From Bacteroidia bacterium (lineage in GTDB: Bacteria > Bacteroidota > Bacteroidia > Bacteroidales > Rikenellaceae), in NCBI GenBank assembly GCA_025999315.1, contig BNXD01000023.1, forward strand, positions 1 through 22,556: DNA of 22,556 nt, in the 5' to 3' direction. Shown one piece after another: positions 1 through 7,881 of the stretch. Below the pieces are notes generated by a model. It was not told the origin of the DNA. It did no database searches and worked only from the letters and a program-made list of their open reading frames with translations. A program made the position numbers and the translations under genes. Every line of letters starts with the position of its first letter. Position 1 is the stretch's first letter.

Positions 1-14
1 CCCCTCCTCCGTCC

Positions 15-38
15 CCGTTCCTGTCCCTGTCCCTGTCT
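15..38. repeat. short pyrimidine-rich tandem repeat (CCTGTC units)
   Basis: The 48 bases before the synthetase stop codon are pyrimidine-rich. They contain about three imperfect copies of a hexamer, cctgtc, between positions 17 and 38. No gene or hairpin is visible here. The repeat lies just downstream of a minus-strand gene, so it would be in the 3' untranslated region. It could be a slippage-prone tract, but nothing shows a function. Confidence 0.5.
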
Positions 39-48
39 TCAGTCCGCC

Positions 49-1698
49 TCAGATGACCGTGACCCCGGCCTTGTCGAGCAGGTCGAGGCCGATGTCCTTG
101 AGCTTGTATTTCTGGATCTTGCCGCTGGCCGTCATGGGGAAACCGTCGACAAAAAAGATATATTTCGGTATCTTGTGGCGGGCGATGTTGCCACGGCAGT
201 AGATGCGCACCTCGTCCTCGGTGAGCTTCTGGCCCTCCTTGAGCACGATGAAGGCGCCCACCTCCTCGCCATACTTTTTGCTGGGGATGCCCACCACCTG
301 CACGTCCTTGATTTGGGACAGGTTGTAGAGGAAATTCTCCACCTCGCGGGGGTAGATGTTCTCGCCGCCGCGGATGATCATGTCCTTGATGCGCCCGGTG
401 ATGGCGTAGTTGCCGTTCTGATCCTTGATGCCCAGGTCGCCCGAGTGGAGGAACCCGTCGTTGTCGATGATCGCGGTCGTGGCTTCGGGGTTTTTGTAGT
501 AGCCCTTCATGATGTTGTAGCCGCGGCAGCACATCTCGCCCTGCACGCCGTCAGGGCACTCCTCGCCCGTGTCGGGATCGATCACCCGCACCTCGATGCC
601 GGGGTAGGGGCGTCCGACGGTGGTGGCGCGCACCTCGGCCGAGTCGGTCAGTCGGGTGGCGGTCATGCCCGGCGAGGTCTCCGTCAGGCCGTAGACGCTG
701 ATCACGTTGCAGTGCATCTTCTCCATCACCTGGTTCATCGTCTCGATGGGGCAGAGCGACCCGGCCATGATGCCCGTGCGCAGCGACGTTACGTCGAACA
801 TGTCGAACATCGGGTGGTTGAGCTCGGCGATGAACATCGTCGGTACGCCGTAGAGGATCGTGCAACGCTCTCTGTGCACCGAGGCGAGCACCTTCAGCGC
901 GTCGAACTCCTCGACCATGACCATCGTCGAGCCGTGGGTGATCACCGCGCACAGCGCCAGCACGCAACCGAAGCAGTGGAACAGCGGCACGCACGTGAGC
1001 AGTTTGTCGGCAGGGGTGAATTTCATGAACTCGCCCGTGGCCATGCCGCAGTTGAGAATGTTGTGGTGGGTGAGCATCACCCCTTTGGGAAAGCCGGTGG
1101 TGCCCGAGGTGTACTGCATGTTGACTATCTCGTGGCAGTTGCGGCGTGCGCGGGCCTCGTCCAGAGGCGTGCGGTCGAGGTGCGAGCCTGTGGTGATCAG
1201 CTCGGCGGTGTTGTACAGGCCGCGGAACTTCTCCTGCCCGATGTAGACCACGTTGCGCAGCTCGGGGAACTTCTCGCTGTGCAGCTTGCCGCGCGGATGG
1301 GTCTTCAGCTCGGGGACCAGATCGTAGATGGTCTTCACGTAGTCGCTGTCGCGCGAGCCGTTGACGATGCACAGGGTGTGGATGTCGGCGTTCTGCATCA
1401 GAAACTCCAACTCGAAAGACTGATAGTTGGTGTTGACCGTCACCAGCACCGCCCCTATCTTGGCCGTGGCGAACATGAAGGTGAGCCAGTCGGGGACGTT
1501 ACGCGCCCATACGCCCACCTTGCTGCCCTCGGTGACCCCGATCGAGAGCAGTCCACTGGCCAGATTGTCGACCCGACGGTCGAATTGGGCATAGGTAAAA
1601 CGCAGGTCGCGGTCGGGGTAGACCATAAAGTCGTGGTCGGGTTGCCCGGCAGCCCATTTCTCGAGCAGGCCGCCCAGGGTATCGTTGATAAGTTCCAT
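49..1698 (-). CDS. AMP-binding acyl-CoA synthetase (fatty acid-CoA ligase-like)
   Basis: The 549-residue product is a full-length ANL-superfamily adenylate-forming enzyme. It should activate a carboxylic acid, probably a fatty acid, with ATP and then transfer it to coenzyme A in the cytoplasm. Visible motifs are the phosphate loop [11 protein letters not shown] (residues 196-206), YGLTETSP (336-343), the hinge region [16 protein letters not shown] (435-450) and the C-terminal catalytic lysine in TASGKIQK (K527). The length is usual for medium- and long-chain acyl-CoA ligases. The start is the ATG at 1696-1698. It lies 36 nt downstream of the XRE-cupin gene on the same strand, so the two are probably one transcript. 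The substrate cannot be read from the sequence; an aryl or branched-chain acid is also possible. Family assignment is firm, substrate is not. Confidence 0.93.
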   Translation of the reverse strand: MELINDTLGGLLEKWAAGQPDHDFMVYPDRDLRFTYAQFDRRVDNLASGLLSIGVTEGSKVGVWARNVPDWLTFMFATAKIGAVLVTVNTNYQSFELEFLMQNADIHTLCIVNGSRDSDYVKTIYDLVPELKTHPRGKLHSEKFPELRNVVYIGQEKFRGLYNTAELITTGSHLDRTPLDEARARRNCHEIVNMQYTSGTTGFPKGVMLTHHNILNCGMATGEFMKFTPADKLLTCVPLFHCFGCVLALCAVITHGSTMVMVEEFDALKVLASVHRERCTILYGVPTMFIAELNHPMFDMFDVTSLRTGIMAGSLCPIETMNQVMEKMHCNVISVYGLTETSPGMTATRLTDSAEVRATTVGRPYPGIEVRVIDPDTGEECPDGVQGEMCCRGYNIMKGYYKNPEATTAIIDNDGFLHSGDLGIKDQNGNYAITGRIKDMIIRGGENIYPREVENFLYNLSQIKDVQVVGIPSKKYGEEVGAFIVLKEGQKLTEDEVRIYCRGNIARHKIPKYIFFVDGFPMTASGKIQKYKLKDIGLDLLDKAGVTVI

Positions 1699-1734
1699 GA
1701 TAAATTTCTAAATTTTCTACGACGTCCAAAACTG

Positions 1735-2307
1735 TTACCAGGGGGTGTAGGTTACTGCCAGTATCCTGGCGACAGTGCCCGGGGCGGCGGACGAAACGAC
1801 GTGTTCGACCACCGAATCGTAGTAGATGCTGTCGCCCTGCCCGAGGTTGAAGGTGCGGTTGCCATAGTGGATCGCAACCTGACCTTCGAGCACGTAGAGA
1901 AACTCCTCGCCCTCGTGCGAGGAGAGCGCGCCGTCCTGCTTGCCGACGAAGGAGACCACGACTATGTAGGGCTCCATGTTGCGGTCTTTCTTGTTCTGGG
2001 CCAGGGAGATGAAGTTCATATTGGTGTGTTCCGTGCCCAGATTGTTGTTCTGCTCGAGGGCCACACCGCCCTCCTTGCGGGTGGTTACTACAGGGTTGGA
2101 CTCCTCCTCGCCGTCGAGGATCGTCCCCGGTCTGACGCCCAGTCGACGGGCGATCTTTATGAGGGTGGCGATCGAAGGGGTGGATTTGCCTTGTTCGATG
2201 TGGTCGAGTTTGGCGGGGTCGATCTCTGCCGCCAGGGCGAGTTCTGTGGCCGGAATTTGCGCCGCCTCGCGTAACTGCTTGATTTTTGAGCCGATATTTG
2301 CAGACAT
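1735..2307 (-). CDS. XRE-family helix-turn-helix regulator with C-terminal cupin domain
   Basis: The 190-residue protein has an N-terminal XRE helix-turn-helix (about residues 5-60, with HIEQGKSTPSIATLIKIARRLGV typical of its recognition half) and a C-terminal cupin barrel (about 110-190). The cupin shows HEGEEFLYVLEG and GDSIYY, with H131, E135 and H169 as possible ligand or metal contacts. Such proteins are single-component regulators that sense a small molecule with the cupin. I chose the ATG at 2305-2307. A longer reading from a TTG at 2394 adds 29 residues unlike the family and runs across a likely -7 box at 2335-2342. The gene precedes the acyl-CoA synthetase by 36 nt, so it probably controls that enzyme in response to its substrate or product. 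That role is inferred from the arrangement. Confidence 0.9.
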   Translation of the reverse strand: MSANIGSKIKQLREAAQIPATELALAAEIDPAKLDHIEQGKSTPSIATLIKIARRLGVRPGTILDGEEESNPVVTTRKEGGVALEQNNNLGTEHTNMNFISLAQNKKDRNMEPYIVVVSFVGKQDGALSSHEGEEFLYVLEGQVAIHYGNRTFNLGQGDSIYYDSVVEHVVSSAAPGTVARILAVTYTPW

Positions 2308-2334
2308 AGCTTTGATGTTGGTGAGAAATTTTTT

Positions 2335-2342
2335 CAAAAGTA
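2335..2342 (-). promoter_or_regulatory. Bacteroidetes -7 box for the XRE-cupin/synthetase operon
   Basis: Read on the minus strand this is TACTTTTG, a match to the Bacteroidetes -7 consensus TAnnTTTG. It lies 27 nt upstream of the chosen XRE-cupin start. No clear -33 TTTG box is visible at the usual spacing, so the call rests on the -7 element and its position. Confidence 0.55.
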
Positions 2343-2439
2343 GGAAATATCGTGCAGCGCGGATGAAAACGGCGAATTTTTCTACGATGCCCAAAGTTCA
2401 TGTTGCAAGACAGCGTACCAAACACCGGAGAAAATTCAC

Positions 2440-2447
2440 TATCTTTG
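2440..2447 (+). promoter_or_regulatory. Bacteroidetes -7 box for proC
   Basis: TATCTTTG matches TAnnTTTG and ends 19 nt before the proC start codon, which would give a very short leader. A good -33 box is not evident. It is divergent from the minus-strand box at 2335-2342, with about 97 nt between the two. Confidence 0.55.
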
Positions 2448-2466
2448 TCGGAAAATCAGACAACAG

Positions 2467-3255
2467 ATGAAAATCGCAGTTCTCGGGGGAGGCAACATGG
2501 GTGGATCGATCGCGCTGGGGGCTATCGCCTCGGGGATGGTCACCGACGCCGACATCGCCATATCGTATCCGTTGCCCTATCTGGTCGAGCGTTTTGCCAG
2601 AATGGGCTACCACGGGCGTTTTGCCGACGACAACCGCCTGACGGTCAAGGGGGCCGATCTGGTAGTGGTGGCGGTCAAGCCGTGGATGCTCAAACCGGTG
2701 CTCGAAGAGGTGCGCGATCTGCTGACAGATAGTCAGATAGTGGCCTCGGTGGTGGCCGGAGCGACGTTCGACACGCTCGAGGAGTTGCTGCACTGCGACG
2801 GCAGGCCGTCGCCTCCGCTTCTGCGCGTGATACCCAACACGGCCATCGCACTGGGCGAGAGCGCCACGTTCATCTGTTCGCGCGGGGCAAGCGAGGCGCA
2901 ACAGGAGCAGGTGGTGCGATTGTTCGATTCGATGGGGCGCACGTTCCCGGTCGACGAAAGGCAGATGACAGCCGTTACGGCCCTTGCTTCGTGCGGGATC
3001 GCTTATGCTTTCAAATATGTCGACGCCGCGGTGCGTGGCGGCGTCGAGATGGGCCTGGGCGAGCAGCAGGCGCTCGAGATAGTGTTGCAAACCGTGCGTG
3101 GTGCGCTCAAGATGTTGACCGTCAATCGTTCCAAACCGCAGGCCGAGATCGACAAGGTGACCACGCCCGGCGGCATAACCCTCAAGGGGCTCGAGGCGAT
3201 GGAGAAGGCGGGCTTCACCGCCGCCGTCGTGGAGGGGCTGAAAGCCAGCAGGTGA
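2467..3255 (+). CDS. proC: pyrroline-5-carboxylate reductase
   Basis: The 262-residue protein catalyses the last step of proline synthesis, reducing 1-pyrroline-5-carboxylate to proline with NAD(P)H. It opens with a Rossmann fold (MKIAVLGGGNMGGSIALG, residues 1-18), followed by the strand VVVAVKP. The C-terminal dimerisation domain carries the family signature region (VTTPGGITLKGLEAME, near residue 232). The length is normal. The ATG at 2467 is supported by the -7 box just upstream and by the Rossmann fold starting at residue 3. The gene is divergent from the XRE-cupin gene and precedes proB by 284 nt. proA follows further on, so the glutamate-to-proline route is complete here. Confidence 0.95.
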   Translation: MKIAVLGGGNMGGSIALGAIASGMVTDADIAISYPLPYLVERFARMGYHGRFADDNRLTVKGADLVVVAVKPWMLKPVLEEVRDLLTDSQIVASVVAGATFDTLEELLHCDGRPSPPLLRVIPNTAIALGESATFICSRGASEAQQEQVVRLFDSMGRTFPVDERQMTAVTALASCGIAYAFKYVDAAVRGGVEMGLGEQQALEIVLQTVRGALKMLTVNRSKPQAEIDKVTTPGGITLKGLEAMEKAGFTAAVVEGLKASR

Positions 3256-3303
3256 GAGTTTGCCTAAACTTATAAAGACCGGTTTAGAGTCTGCGATAGA
3301 TCG

Positions 3304-3371
3304 CGTTGCATGTCATTCGACTTTGCTATGCAAAGCTGGCAGCCGGAGCCACCCGGCGCGGAGGGCTGCAA
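3304..3371 (+). repeat. dispersed hairpin repeat, copy 1 (proC-proB gap)
   Basis: This stretch is about 80% identical by eye to 9877-9945. Both contain a small hairpin, CTTTGC-3 nt-GCAAAG, and end in GCGGAGGGCTGCA. The loop differs between copies while the stem is kept. The rest of the proC-proB gap (3256-3539) shows no gene and no clear TAnnTTTG box. Confidence 0.7.
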
Positions 3372-3539
3372 ATTTGCGTTTGTGGATTCGGAGCCTTCGG
3401 CCCCGAGATTTGCCGTTCAGTGAGGCATCCCTCTGCCGGCTCCGGCCCGCAGTTGCGATAAACAGGCGCTTAAAGACAGGAATAGATGTTTTTTGACCAA
3501 CCAATAACTGCTCCCGATCACTTAGCCTCCAGACAACGC

Positions 3540-4625
3540 ATGAAAAGATACCGGCGCATAGTGGCCAAGATCGGCAGCAACGTCCTGACGGCAGACGACG
3601 GCAGCCTCGATGTGGCGCGCATGGAGCTGCTGGTCGGTCAGATCGCCGGGCTCATGCGCGACGGGGTGGAGGTGATCGTGGTCTCGTCGGGGGCGGTGGC
3701 TTCGGGACGCACCGAGGTGCGGCATCCTGCGGGGCGTTTGGATGCCGTTTCGGCTCGCCAGCTCTATTCGGCCGTGGGGCAGGCCAAGCTCATCAACATA
3801 TACTTCGATCTGTTCGCCTCGCGCGACATGCTCTGCGGCCAGGTGCTGACCACGCGCGAAAATTTCTCCTCGCGCCGCCACTACCTCAACCAGCGCAACT
3901 GCATGGAGGTGATGCTGTCGAACGGTGTGGTGCCGGTGGTCAACGAGAACGATGCCATATCGGTCACCGAGCTGATGTTCACCGACAACGACGAGCTGTC
4001 GGGGTTGGTGGCCACCATGATGGGGGCTGACGCCCTGGCGCTGCTGAGCAACGTCGACGGCATATTCGACGGCGACCCCGCCTCGGGCCGGGCGCAGGTG
4101 ATACGCCGCATCGAGCAGGGCGGGGCCGATGTGGGCGACTATATACAAGCCACACGGTCGCAGTTCGGTCGCGGAGGGATGTTGACCAAGAGCCGAATAG
4201 CCGCAAAAGTTGCCGCCGAGGGGATCGAGGTGATCATCGCCAACGGCAAACGCGAGGGGATACTCTCCGCGCTGATCCTTGGCGACGAGGATGTGCTGTG
4301 CACCCGTTTTGTCCCTGCCGTCAAGCCGATGTCGGGGGTCAAAAAGTGGATCGCCCACAGCGACGGTTTCGCCAAGGGTGAGGTGCACATCAACGAGGGG
4401 GCCTACAGAGCGCTGTTGATGCCCAAGGCCACCAGCCTGCTCTACGTTGGGGTGAGCCGCATCGACGGCGAGTTCGAGAAGGACGACATCGTCAAGATCG
4501 TCGCTCCGGGCGGGCGCGTGATCGGCGTGGGCAAAGCCTCGACAGACAGCGCGAAAGCCCGCACGATGGTGGGCCGCAAAGGCGCCCGGCCGCTGATACA
4601 CTACGACTATCTGCATCTGGAATAG
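3540..4625 (+). CDS. proB: glutamate 5-kinase
   Basis: The 361-residue protein phosphorylates glutamate with ATP to give glutamyl 5-phosphate, the first and normally proline-inhibited step of proline synthesis. The amino-acid kinase domain spans about residues 5-255, with VAKIGSNVLT near the start, VVSSGAVASGR (47-57), VVNENDAIS (133-141) and the FGRGGMLTK loop (209-217). A PUA domain follows (about 275-355), as in full-length E. coli-type enzymes. I chose the ATG at 3540 because the kinase fold begins at once. An in-frame ATG at 3486, preceded by AGGA, would add 18 residues and cannot be excluded. The lipoprotein gene and proA follow on the same strand. Confidence 0.94.
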   Translation: MKRYRRIVAKIGSNVLTADDGSLDVARMELLVGQIAGLMRDGVEVIVVSSGAVASGRTEVRHPAGRLDAVSARQLYSAVGQAKLINIYFDLFASRDMLCGQVLTTRENFSSRRHYLNQRNCMEVMLSNGVVPVVNENDAISVTELMFTDNDELSGLVATMMGADALALLSNVDGIFDGDPASGRAQVIRRIEQGGADVGDYIQATRSQFGRGGMLTKSRIAAKVAAEGIEVIIANGKREGILSALILGDEDVLCTRFVPAVKPMSGVKKWIAHSDGFAKGEVHINEGAYRALLMPKATSLLYVGVSRIDGEFEKDDIVKIVAPGGRVIGVGKASTDSAKARTMVGRKGARPLIHYDYLHLE

Positions 4626-4635
4626 CTCCGGGGAT

Positions 4636-4660
4636 GGGTGTTGATGCGATTGCCACACCC
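4636..4660 (+). terminator. weak hairpin after proB
   Basis: GGGTGT (4636-4641) pairs with ACACCC (4655-4660) around a 13-nt loop, 10 nt after the proB stop. An AT-rich stretch follows but there is no T-run. It could be a weak attenuator or a processing or stability site between proB and the lipoprotein gene. It need not stop transcription. Confidence 0.3.
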
Positions 4661-4689
4661 TAATTATTTATAACAAAAATGACAGGAAA

Positions 4690-5130
4690 ATGAAAAAAGT
4701 GCTTTTGATTGCAGCTGTGGTCGCGATGATCTGCAGCTGCTGCGGCAACGGACAGAAAAAGACCGCCGGTCAGAACGACCAGAACATCGAGAGTATCAAC
4801 GACGGACACAATGCGCAGAACTCGCTTGACTATCAGGGCGTCTACACGGGCACGCTGCCCACGGCCAGCGGCGAAGGCATGATCGTTACCCTGACTTTGG
4901 GCGACAGTACCTATGTCAGGAATACGGAGTATAAGAAGGGCGTTTTTGAGGACAAGGGCGCCTACAAGTGGAAAGAGGACGGCAGTACGATCGTTCTGGA
5001 GGGCATAACCGGCGCCCCCGACAGCTATTTCGTGTCGGAGAACTATATCGTCCAGCTCGACATGGAGGGCAACCGCGTCGAGGGCGATCTGGCCGACCTG
5101 TATATACTCAAAAAGGTGATCGAGGAGTAA
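4690..5130 (+). CDS. small NlpE-like lipoprotein between proB and proA
   Basis: The 146-residue protein begins with a lipoprotein signal; the modified cysteine is probably C17, within ICSCC at 14-18. After a polar linker (about 19-46), residues 48-143 form a small beta domain. Its opening, GVYTGTLPTASGEGMIVTLTL (50-70), resembles the start of NlpE N-terminal domains (typically GxLPCADCxGI). Here the two cysteines of the family's CxxC are replaced (TASGEG), so metal or redox sensing through that pair is not possible. The ATG at 4690 follows AGGA. proA starts 5 nt after the stop, so the two must be co-transcribed. Why an envelope lipoprotein sits inside a proline operon is unknown. The NlpE-like assignment is moderate; the lipoprotein call is strong. 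Confidence 0.82.
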   Translation: MKKVLLIAAVVAMICSCCGNGQKKTAGQNDQNIESINDGHNAQNSLDYQGVYTGTLPTASGEGMIVTLTLGDSTYVRNTEYKKGVFEDKGAYKWKEDGSTIVLEGITGAPDSYFVSENYIVQLDMEGNRVEGDLADLYILKKVIEE

Positions 5131-5135
5131 TTACG

Positions 5136-6383
5136 ATGGAACTGCAAACGAAATTCCGCCTTGCTCTCGAGGCTTCGCGGGCGTTGCAGCAGATCGACGC
5201 CGCCAGGATCGGCCACGTGCTCGGGCGCGTGGCCGACCGGGTCGTGCTGCATACCGACGAGATACTCGCCGCCAACGAGCGCGATCTGGCGCGCATGGAG
5301 CCGACCGATCCCAAGTACGACCGGCTGCTGCTGACACGGGAGCGTATCGCCGCCGTCGCCGAGGACATGAGGGCCGTGGCCGGGCTCGCGTCTCCCGTGG
5401 GTGAGACGCTGAGCGTGGCGGTGCGTCCCAATGGCATGAAAATAAGTAAGGTGAGGGTGCCTTTCGGCGTGATCGGCGTGATCTACGAAGCGCGGCCCAA
5501 CGTAACGCTCGATGTCTTCTCGTTGTGTTTCAAGACGCAGAATGCCTGTGTGTTGCGCGGCGGCAAGGAGGCCGAGTTCTCCAACCTGACCACGATGGAG
5601 GCGGTGCATGACGTTCTGCGCGAGGAGGGGATCGATCAGGGGGTGGCGACGCTGCTGCCGGTGGAGCGCGAGGCTACGGCCGGGATGCTGGCAGCCAGAG
5701 GGTTCATCGACCTGATCATACCGCGCGGCAGTCAATCCCTGATCGATTTTGTGAGGGAAAATTCGCGCGTCCCGGTGATCGAGACCGGCGCCGGGGTGTG
5801 TCATACCTATTTCGACCAAAATGGCGACGCGGCGATGGGAGCGAGGATCGTCTTCAACGCCAAGACACGCCGGGTGAGCGTATGCAACTCTCTCGACACG
5901 TTGGTGATACACGCGGCGCGTCTGGACGATCTGGCCGCGATCTGCCACGAACTGGCCACCCGCAACGTCGAGATTCTTGCCGACCGGCGGGCCTTCGGAG
6001 CGCTGGAGGGGCGATACCCCGCCGGGCTGCTACGCCGGGCCGATGAGACGAGTTTCGGCACCGAGTTTCTCGACTATAAAATGTCGGTCTGCACGGTCGA
6101 CTCGCTCGACGAGGCGATCGACCACATCACGCGCCACGGCTCTAAACACAGCGAGACCATCGTAACAGGCGACGAGGCTGCCGCCCGCGAATTTCTCGGG
6201 CGCGTCGATGCCGCGTGCGTCTACCACAACGTCTCGACGGCCTTCACCGACGGCGGACAGTTCGGTTTCGGAGCCGAGATCGGCATCAGCACCCAGAAGC
6301 TCCATGCACGTGGTCCGATGGGTCTGCCCGAGTTGACCAGCTACAAATATCTCATCGAGGGCGACGGCCAGGTGCGCAGTTGA
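5136..6383 (+). CDS. proA: gamma-glutamyl phosphate reductase
   Basis: The 415-residue protein is an aldehyde-dehydrogenase-fold enzyme that reduces glutamyl 5-phosphate with NADPH to glutamate 5-semialdehyde, the step between ProB and ProC. Motifs include GVIGVIYEARPNVT (111-124), IIPRGSQSLI (194-203) and the catalytic cysteine C250 in VSVCNSLDTLVIH. The C-terminal HARGPMGLPELTSYKY is typical of ProA. The length is normal. The ATG at 5136 has a good Shine-Dalgarno sequence, GAGGAG at 5122-5127, which overlaps the end of the preceding lipoprotein gene. This is unusual for Bacteroidetes and suggests coupled translation. Confidence 0.95.
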   Translation: MELQTKFRLALEASRALQQIDAARIGHVLGRVADRVVLHTDEILAANERDLARMEPTDPKYDRLLLTRERIAAVAEDMRAVAGLASPVGETLSVAVRPNGMKISKVRVPFGVIGVIYEARPNVTLDVFSLCFKTQNACVLRGGKEAEFSNLTTMEAVHDVLREEGIDQGVATLLPVEREATAGMLAARGFIDLIIPRGSQSLIDFVRENSRVPVIETGAGVCHTYFDQNGDAAMGARIVFNAKTRRVSVCNSLDTLVIHAARLDDLAAICHELATRNVEILADRRAFGALEGRYPAGLLRRADETSFGTEFLDYKMSVCTVDSLDEAIDHITRHGSKHSETIVTGDEAAAREFLGRVDAACVYHNVSTAFTDGGQFGFGAEIGISTQKLHARGPMGLPELTSYKYLIEGDGQVRS

Positions 6384-6440
6384 CGCCAGGAGGGTAGTGA
6401 AAATCACAAATTTAAATATAATCGAAATATTGTTCCGGGG

Positions 6441-6473
6441 TTGAGTAACATCAGGTTTTTTTAGCTATATTTG
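6441..6473 (+). promoter_or_regulatory. Bacteroidetes promoter for the small lipoprotein gene
   Basis: TATATTTG at 6466-6473 matches the -7 consensus TAnnTTTG. A TTG at 6441-6443 lies 22 nt upstream, near the expected place for the -33 box. The leader to the start at 6535 would be about 55 nt, AT-rich, with no obvious ribosome site. Confidence 0.6.
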
Positions 6474-6534
6474 TCCGCCGGAATATGATTTTAATGTTGC
6501 ACATATAAACTATAAATCACTAAAAATAAAAGCA

Positions 6535-6918
6535 ATGAAAGCAATGAACATTCTTCGCAATGCCACTCTGGTTGTGGCTTCGCTGGCCGTTGTGGCCCTC
6601 ACTTCGTGCAAAAAGGACGACGTCGCAACTCCCGATTCGCTCACCGGCACCGAGTGGACGACGGATATTCCTTTTATGCAGTCAGGCGTATCGATCATCT
6701 TCACAGAAACCGGCTTCTCGGTTGAGGTAACTACTCCTCAAGGGACGATAACCCCTGCTGCCGGCAACTATACCTACGAGAAACCCAACGTAACTTTCAC
6801 TTTACAGGGTGGCATTGACTTCGGCACCGGCGTTGTCAACGGCAAAAAGTTGACCGTTACGGCCGACATTCTTCAGGAGATGATCCAGTCGCCGACTCTT
6901 ATCCTGACCAAAAAATAG
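6535..6918 (+). CDS. small exported lipoprotein, lipocalin-like
   Basis: The 127-residue protein has a lipoprotein signal ending in ALTSC (C25), followed by KKDD, a common sequence after the lipidated cysteine in this phylum. The mature part (about 100 residues) starts with LTGTEWTTDIPF and contains FTETGFSVEV, GNYTYEKPNVTFTL and GTGVVNGKKLTVTA. This is the alternating pattern of small lipocalin-like beta barrels common in Bacteroidetes. The protein would sit on the outer membrane. I do not recognise a specific family and assign no function. Either the first ATG or the one three codons later could be the start. The gene has its own promoter upstream and is followed by two strong terminators. 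Confidence 0.8.
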   Translation: MKAMNILRNATLVVASLAVVALTSCKKDDVATPDSLTGTEWTTDIPFMQSGVSIIFTETGFSVEVTTPQGTITPAAGNYTYEKPNVTFTLQGGIDFGTGVVNGKKLTVTADILQEMIQSPTLILTKK

Positions 6919-7002
6919 TCTCGCGCAACAGACCGGCGGCTTTTGTCGAGGAGGTCGGCCACAGTCAGGTCGTGCAGATACGCCTCAAAAAAGCAACAAC
7001 AC

Positions 7003-7034
7003 AAAAAGCTATCCCACTTGTGGGGTAGCTTTTT
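7003..7034. terminator. bidirectional terminator hairpin
   Basis: AAAAAGCTATCCCAC (7003-7017) pairs with GTGGGGTAGCTTTTT (7020-7034) over up to 15 pairs with one G-T wobble. An A-run on one side and a T-run on the other let it act in both directions. It lies 84 nt past the plus-strand lipoprotein gene. The surrounding gene-free stretch (6919-7224) holds only this and the next hairpin. Confidence 0.85.
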
Positions 7035-7102
7035 GCGTAACAATACGACGACTGCTATGGGGGAGCTGCACCCCATGTTCCAGAATAACCACTCCATGTG
7101 GA

Positions 7103-7146
7103 AAAGCAACCCCCGGCCTACGCGAGTGGAGGCCGGGGGTTGCTTT
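7103..7146. terminator. strong GC-rich terminator hairpin
   Basis: AAAGCAACCCCCGGCCT (7103-7119) is perfectly complementary to 7130-7146, giving 17 pairs with a 10-nt loop. The stem ends in AAA/TTT. It lies between the convergent lipoprotein gene (plus) and the exported-protein gene (minus, ends 7225) and could serve both. Confidence 0.85.
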
Positions 7147-7224
7147 GGGGGTGGTATTTGAGCCCGACGATCAGAGCAATCGACTCGCTTTTAACGAGCT
7201 GCGCTCATGCCGGGAGCGTGTGTA

Positions 7225-7686
7225 TTACGGTGTTGTCGGGATCGGTTCGGCGTTGTCAAAAAAGTCGTCGGTGAATGTGAACTCATATGTCCGGCTGCGT
7301 TTTGATTCGGACAGAAGAGTGTAGCTGCTCGTTCGGTACAATGTGTCGCCATGGTCAAGTAGATACTCGTCGCGCCTTTGGACAACCTGCGCACTGCCGT
7401 TTGACACAATTGTACAGCCGATGCTCTGATATTCAGGCCACTGTAACGGAGGTGGAATCCCCATCTCGAAGTAAAAATGTAACATGTGCGACCCTCCCCG
7501 AAAGATTGTAAAGACACTGTCCTTGAGTATGATTCCGTTTCGGTTTGTTTCATACGATCTTATGGTCAAATCCCATGAGGTTGCGTTTTTGAAGATATAA
7601 TTTGCACGATAGATATACTCTGTTTTCCCATTACACATCGACAGGGCAAGAATGCACCCTGCGCCGAAGATCAATAATTTTTTCAT
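7225..7686 (-). CDS. exported protein of unknown function
   Basis: The 153-residue protein starts with a signal-like stretch, MKKLLIFGAGCILALSMCNG. LSMC at residues 15-18 would be an atypical lipobox, so it may be a lipoprotein with C18 lipidated or a normally cleaved secreted protein. The mature part is short and probably beta-rich, with no motif I recognise. The ATG at 7684-7686 is preceded on the minus strand by AGGA. The gene stands alone, with about 195 nt of unremarkable DNA (7687-7881) before the next minus-strand stop codon. The coding call rests on the start signals, signal sequence and frame; homology was not tested. Confidence 0.65.
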   Translation of the reverse strand: MKKLLIFGAGCILALSMCNGKTEYIYRANYIFKNATSWDLTIRSYETNRNGIILKDSVFTIFRGGSHMLHFYFEMGIPPPLQWPEYQSIGCTIVSNGSAQVVQRRDEYLLDHGDTLYRTSSYTLLSESKRSRTYEFTFTDDFFDNAEPIPTTP

Positions 7687-7881
7687 GGTCGTTCCTGATT
7701 TTTTATTTGTGTCGCTCTGTGGAACATGTGAATTATTGGTTTAACCCGTTGTGTATACGATTATTGGCCAAAACAGTGAACTCGAACGAAAAGTTGACGC
7801 GATCAAGTTGGCCCGCAGACAGCGAGGGGTTTGCCACGAGCGTAAGCGCGCAACAGATCGCGGTTGACGATCCTGGCTGTT

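Noticed and set aside
175..2274. A 699-codon open frame on the plus strand across the synthetase and regulator genes.
   Set aside because: It is antisense to two well-supported genes, and its product is His/Val/Ala/Asp-rich low-complexity sequence, as expected opposite GC-rich coding DNA.
2308..2394. A 29-codon N-terminal extension of the XRE-cupin protein from a TTG.
   Set aside because: It crosses a likely promoter box, and the helix-turn-helix domain starts right after the ATG at 2307.
3260..3504. Small frames of 63-78 codons between proC and proB.
   Set aside because: They cover a dispersed hairpin repeat and have no supporting start signals or protein features.
7687..7881. A possible broken gene between the two exported-protein genes.
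   Set aside because: No frame with recognisable motifs or start signals was found; it looks like plain intergenic DNA.
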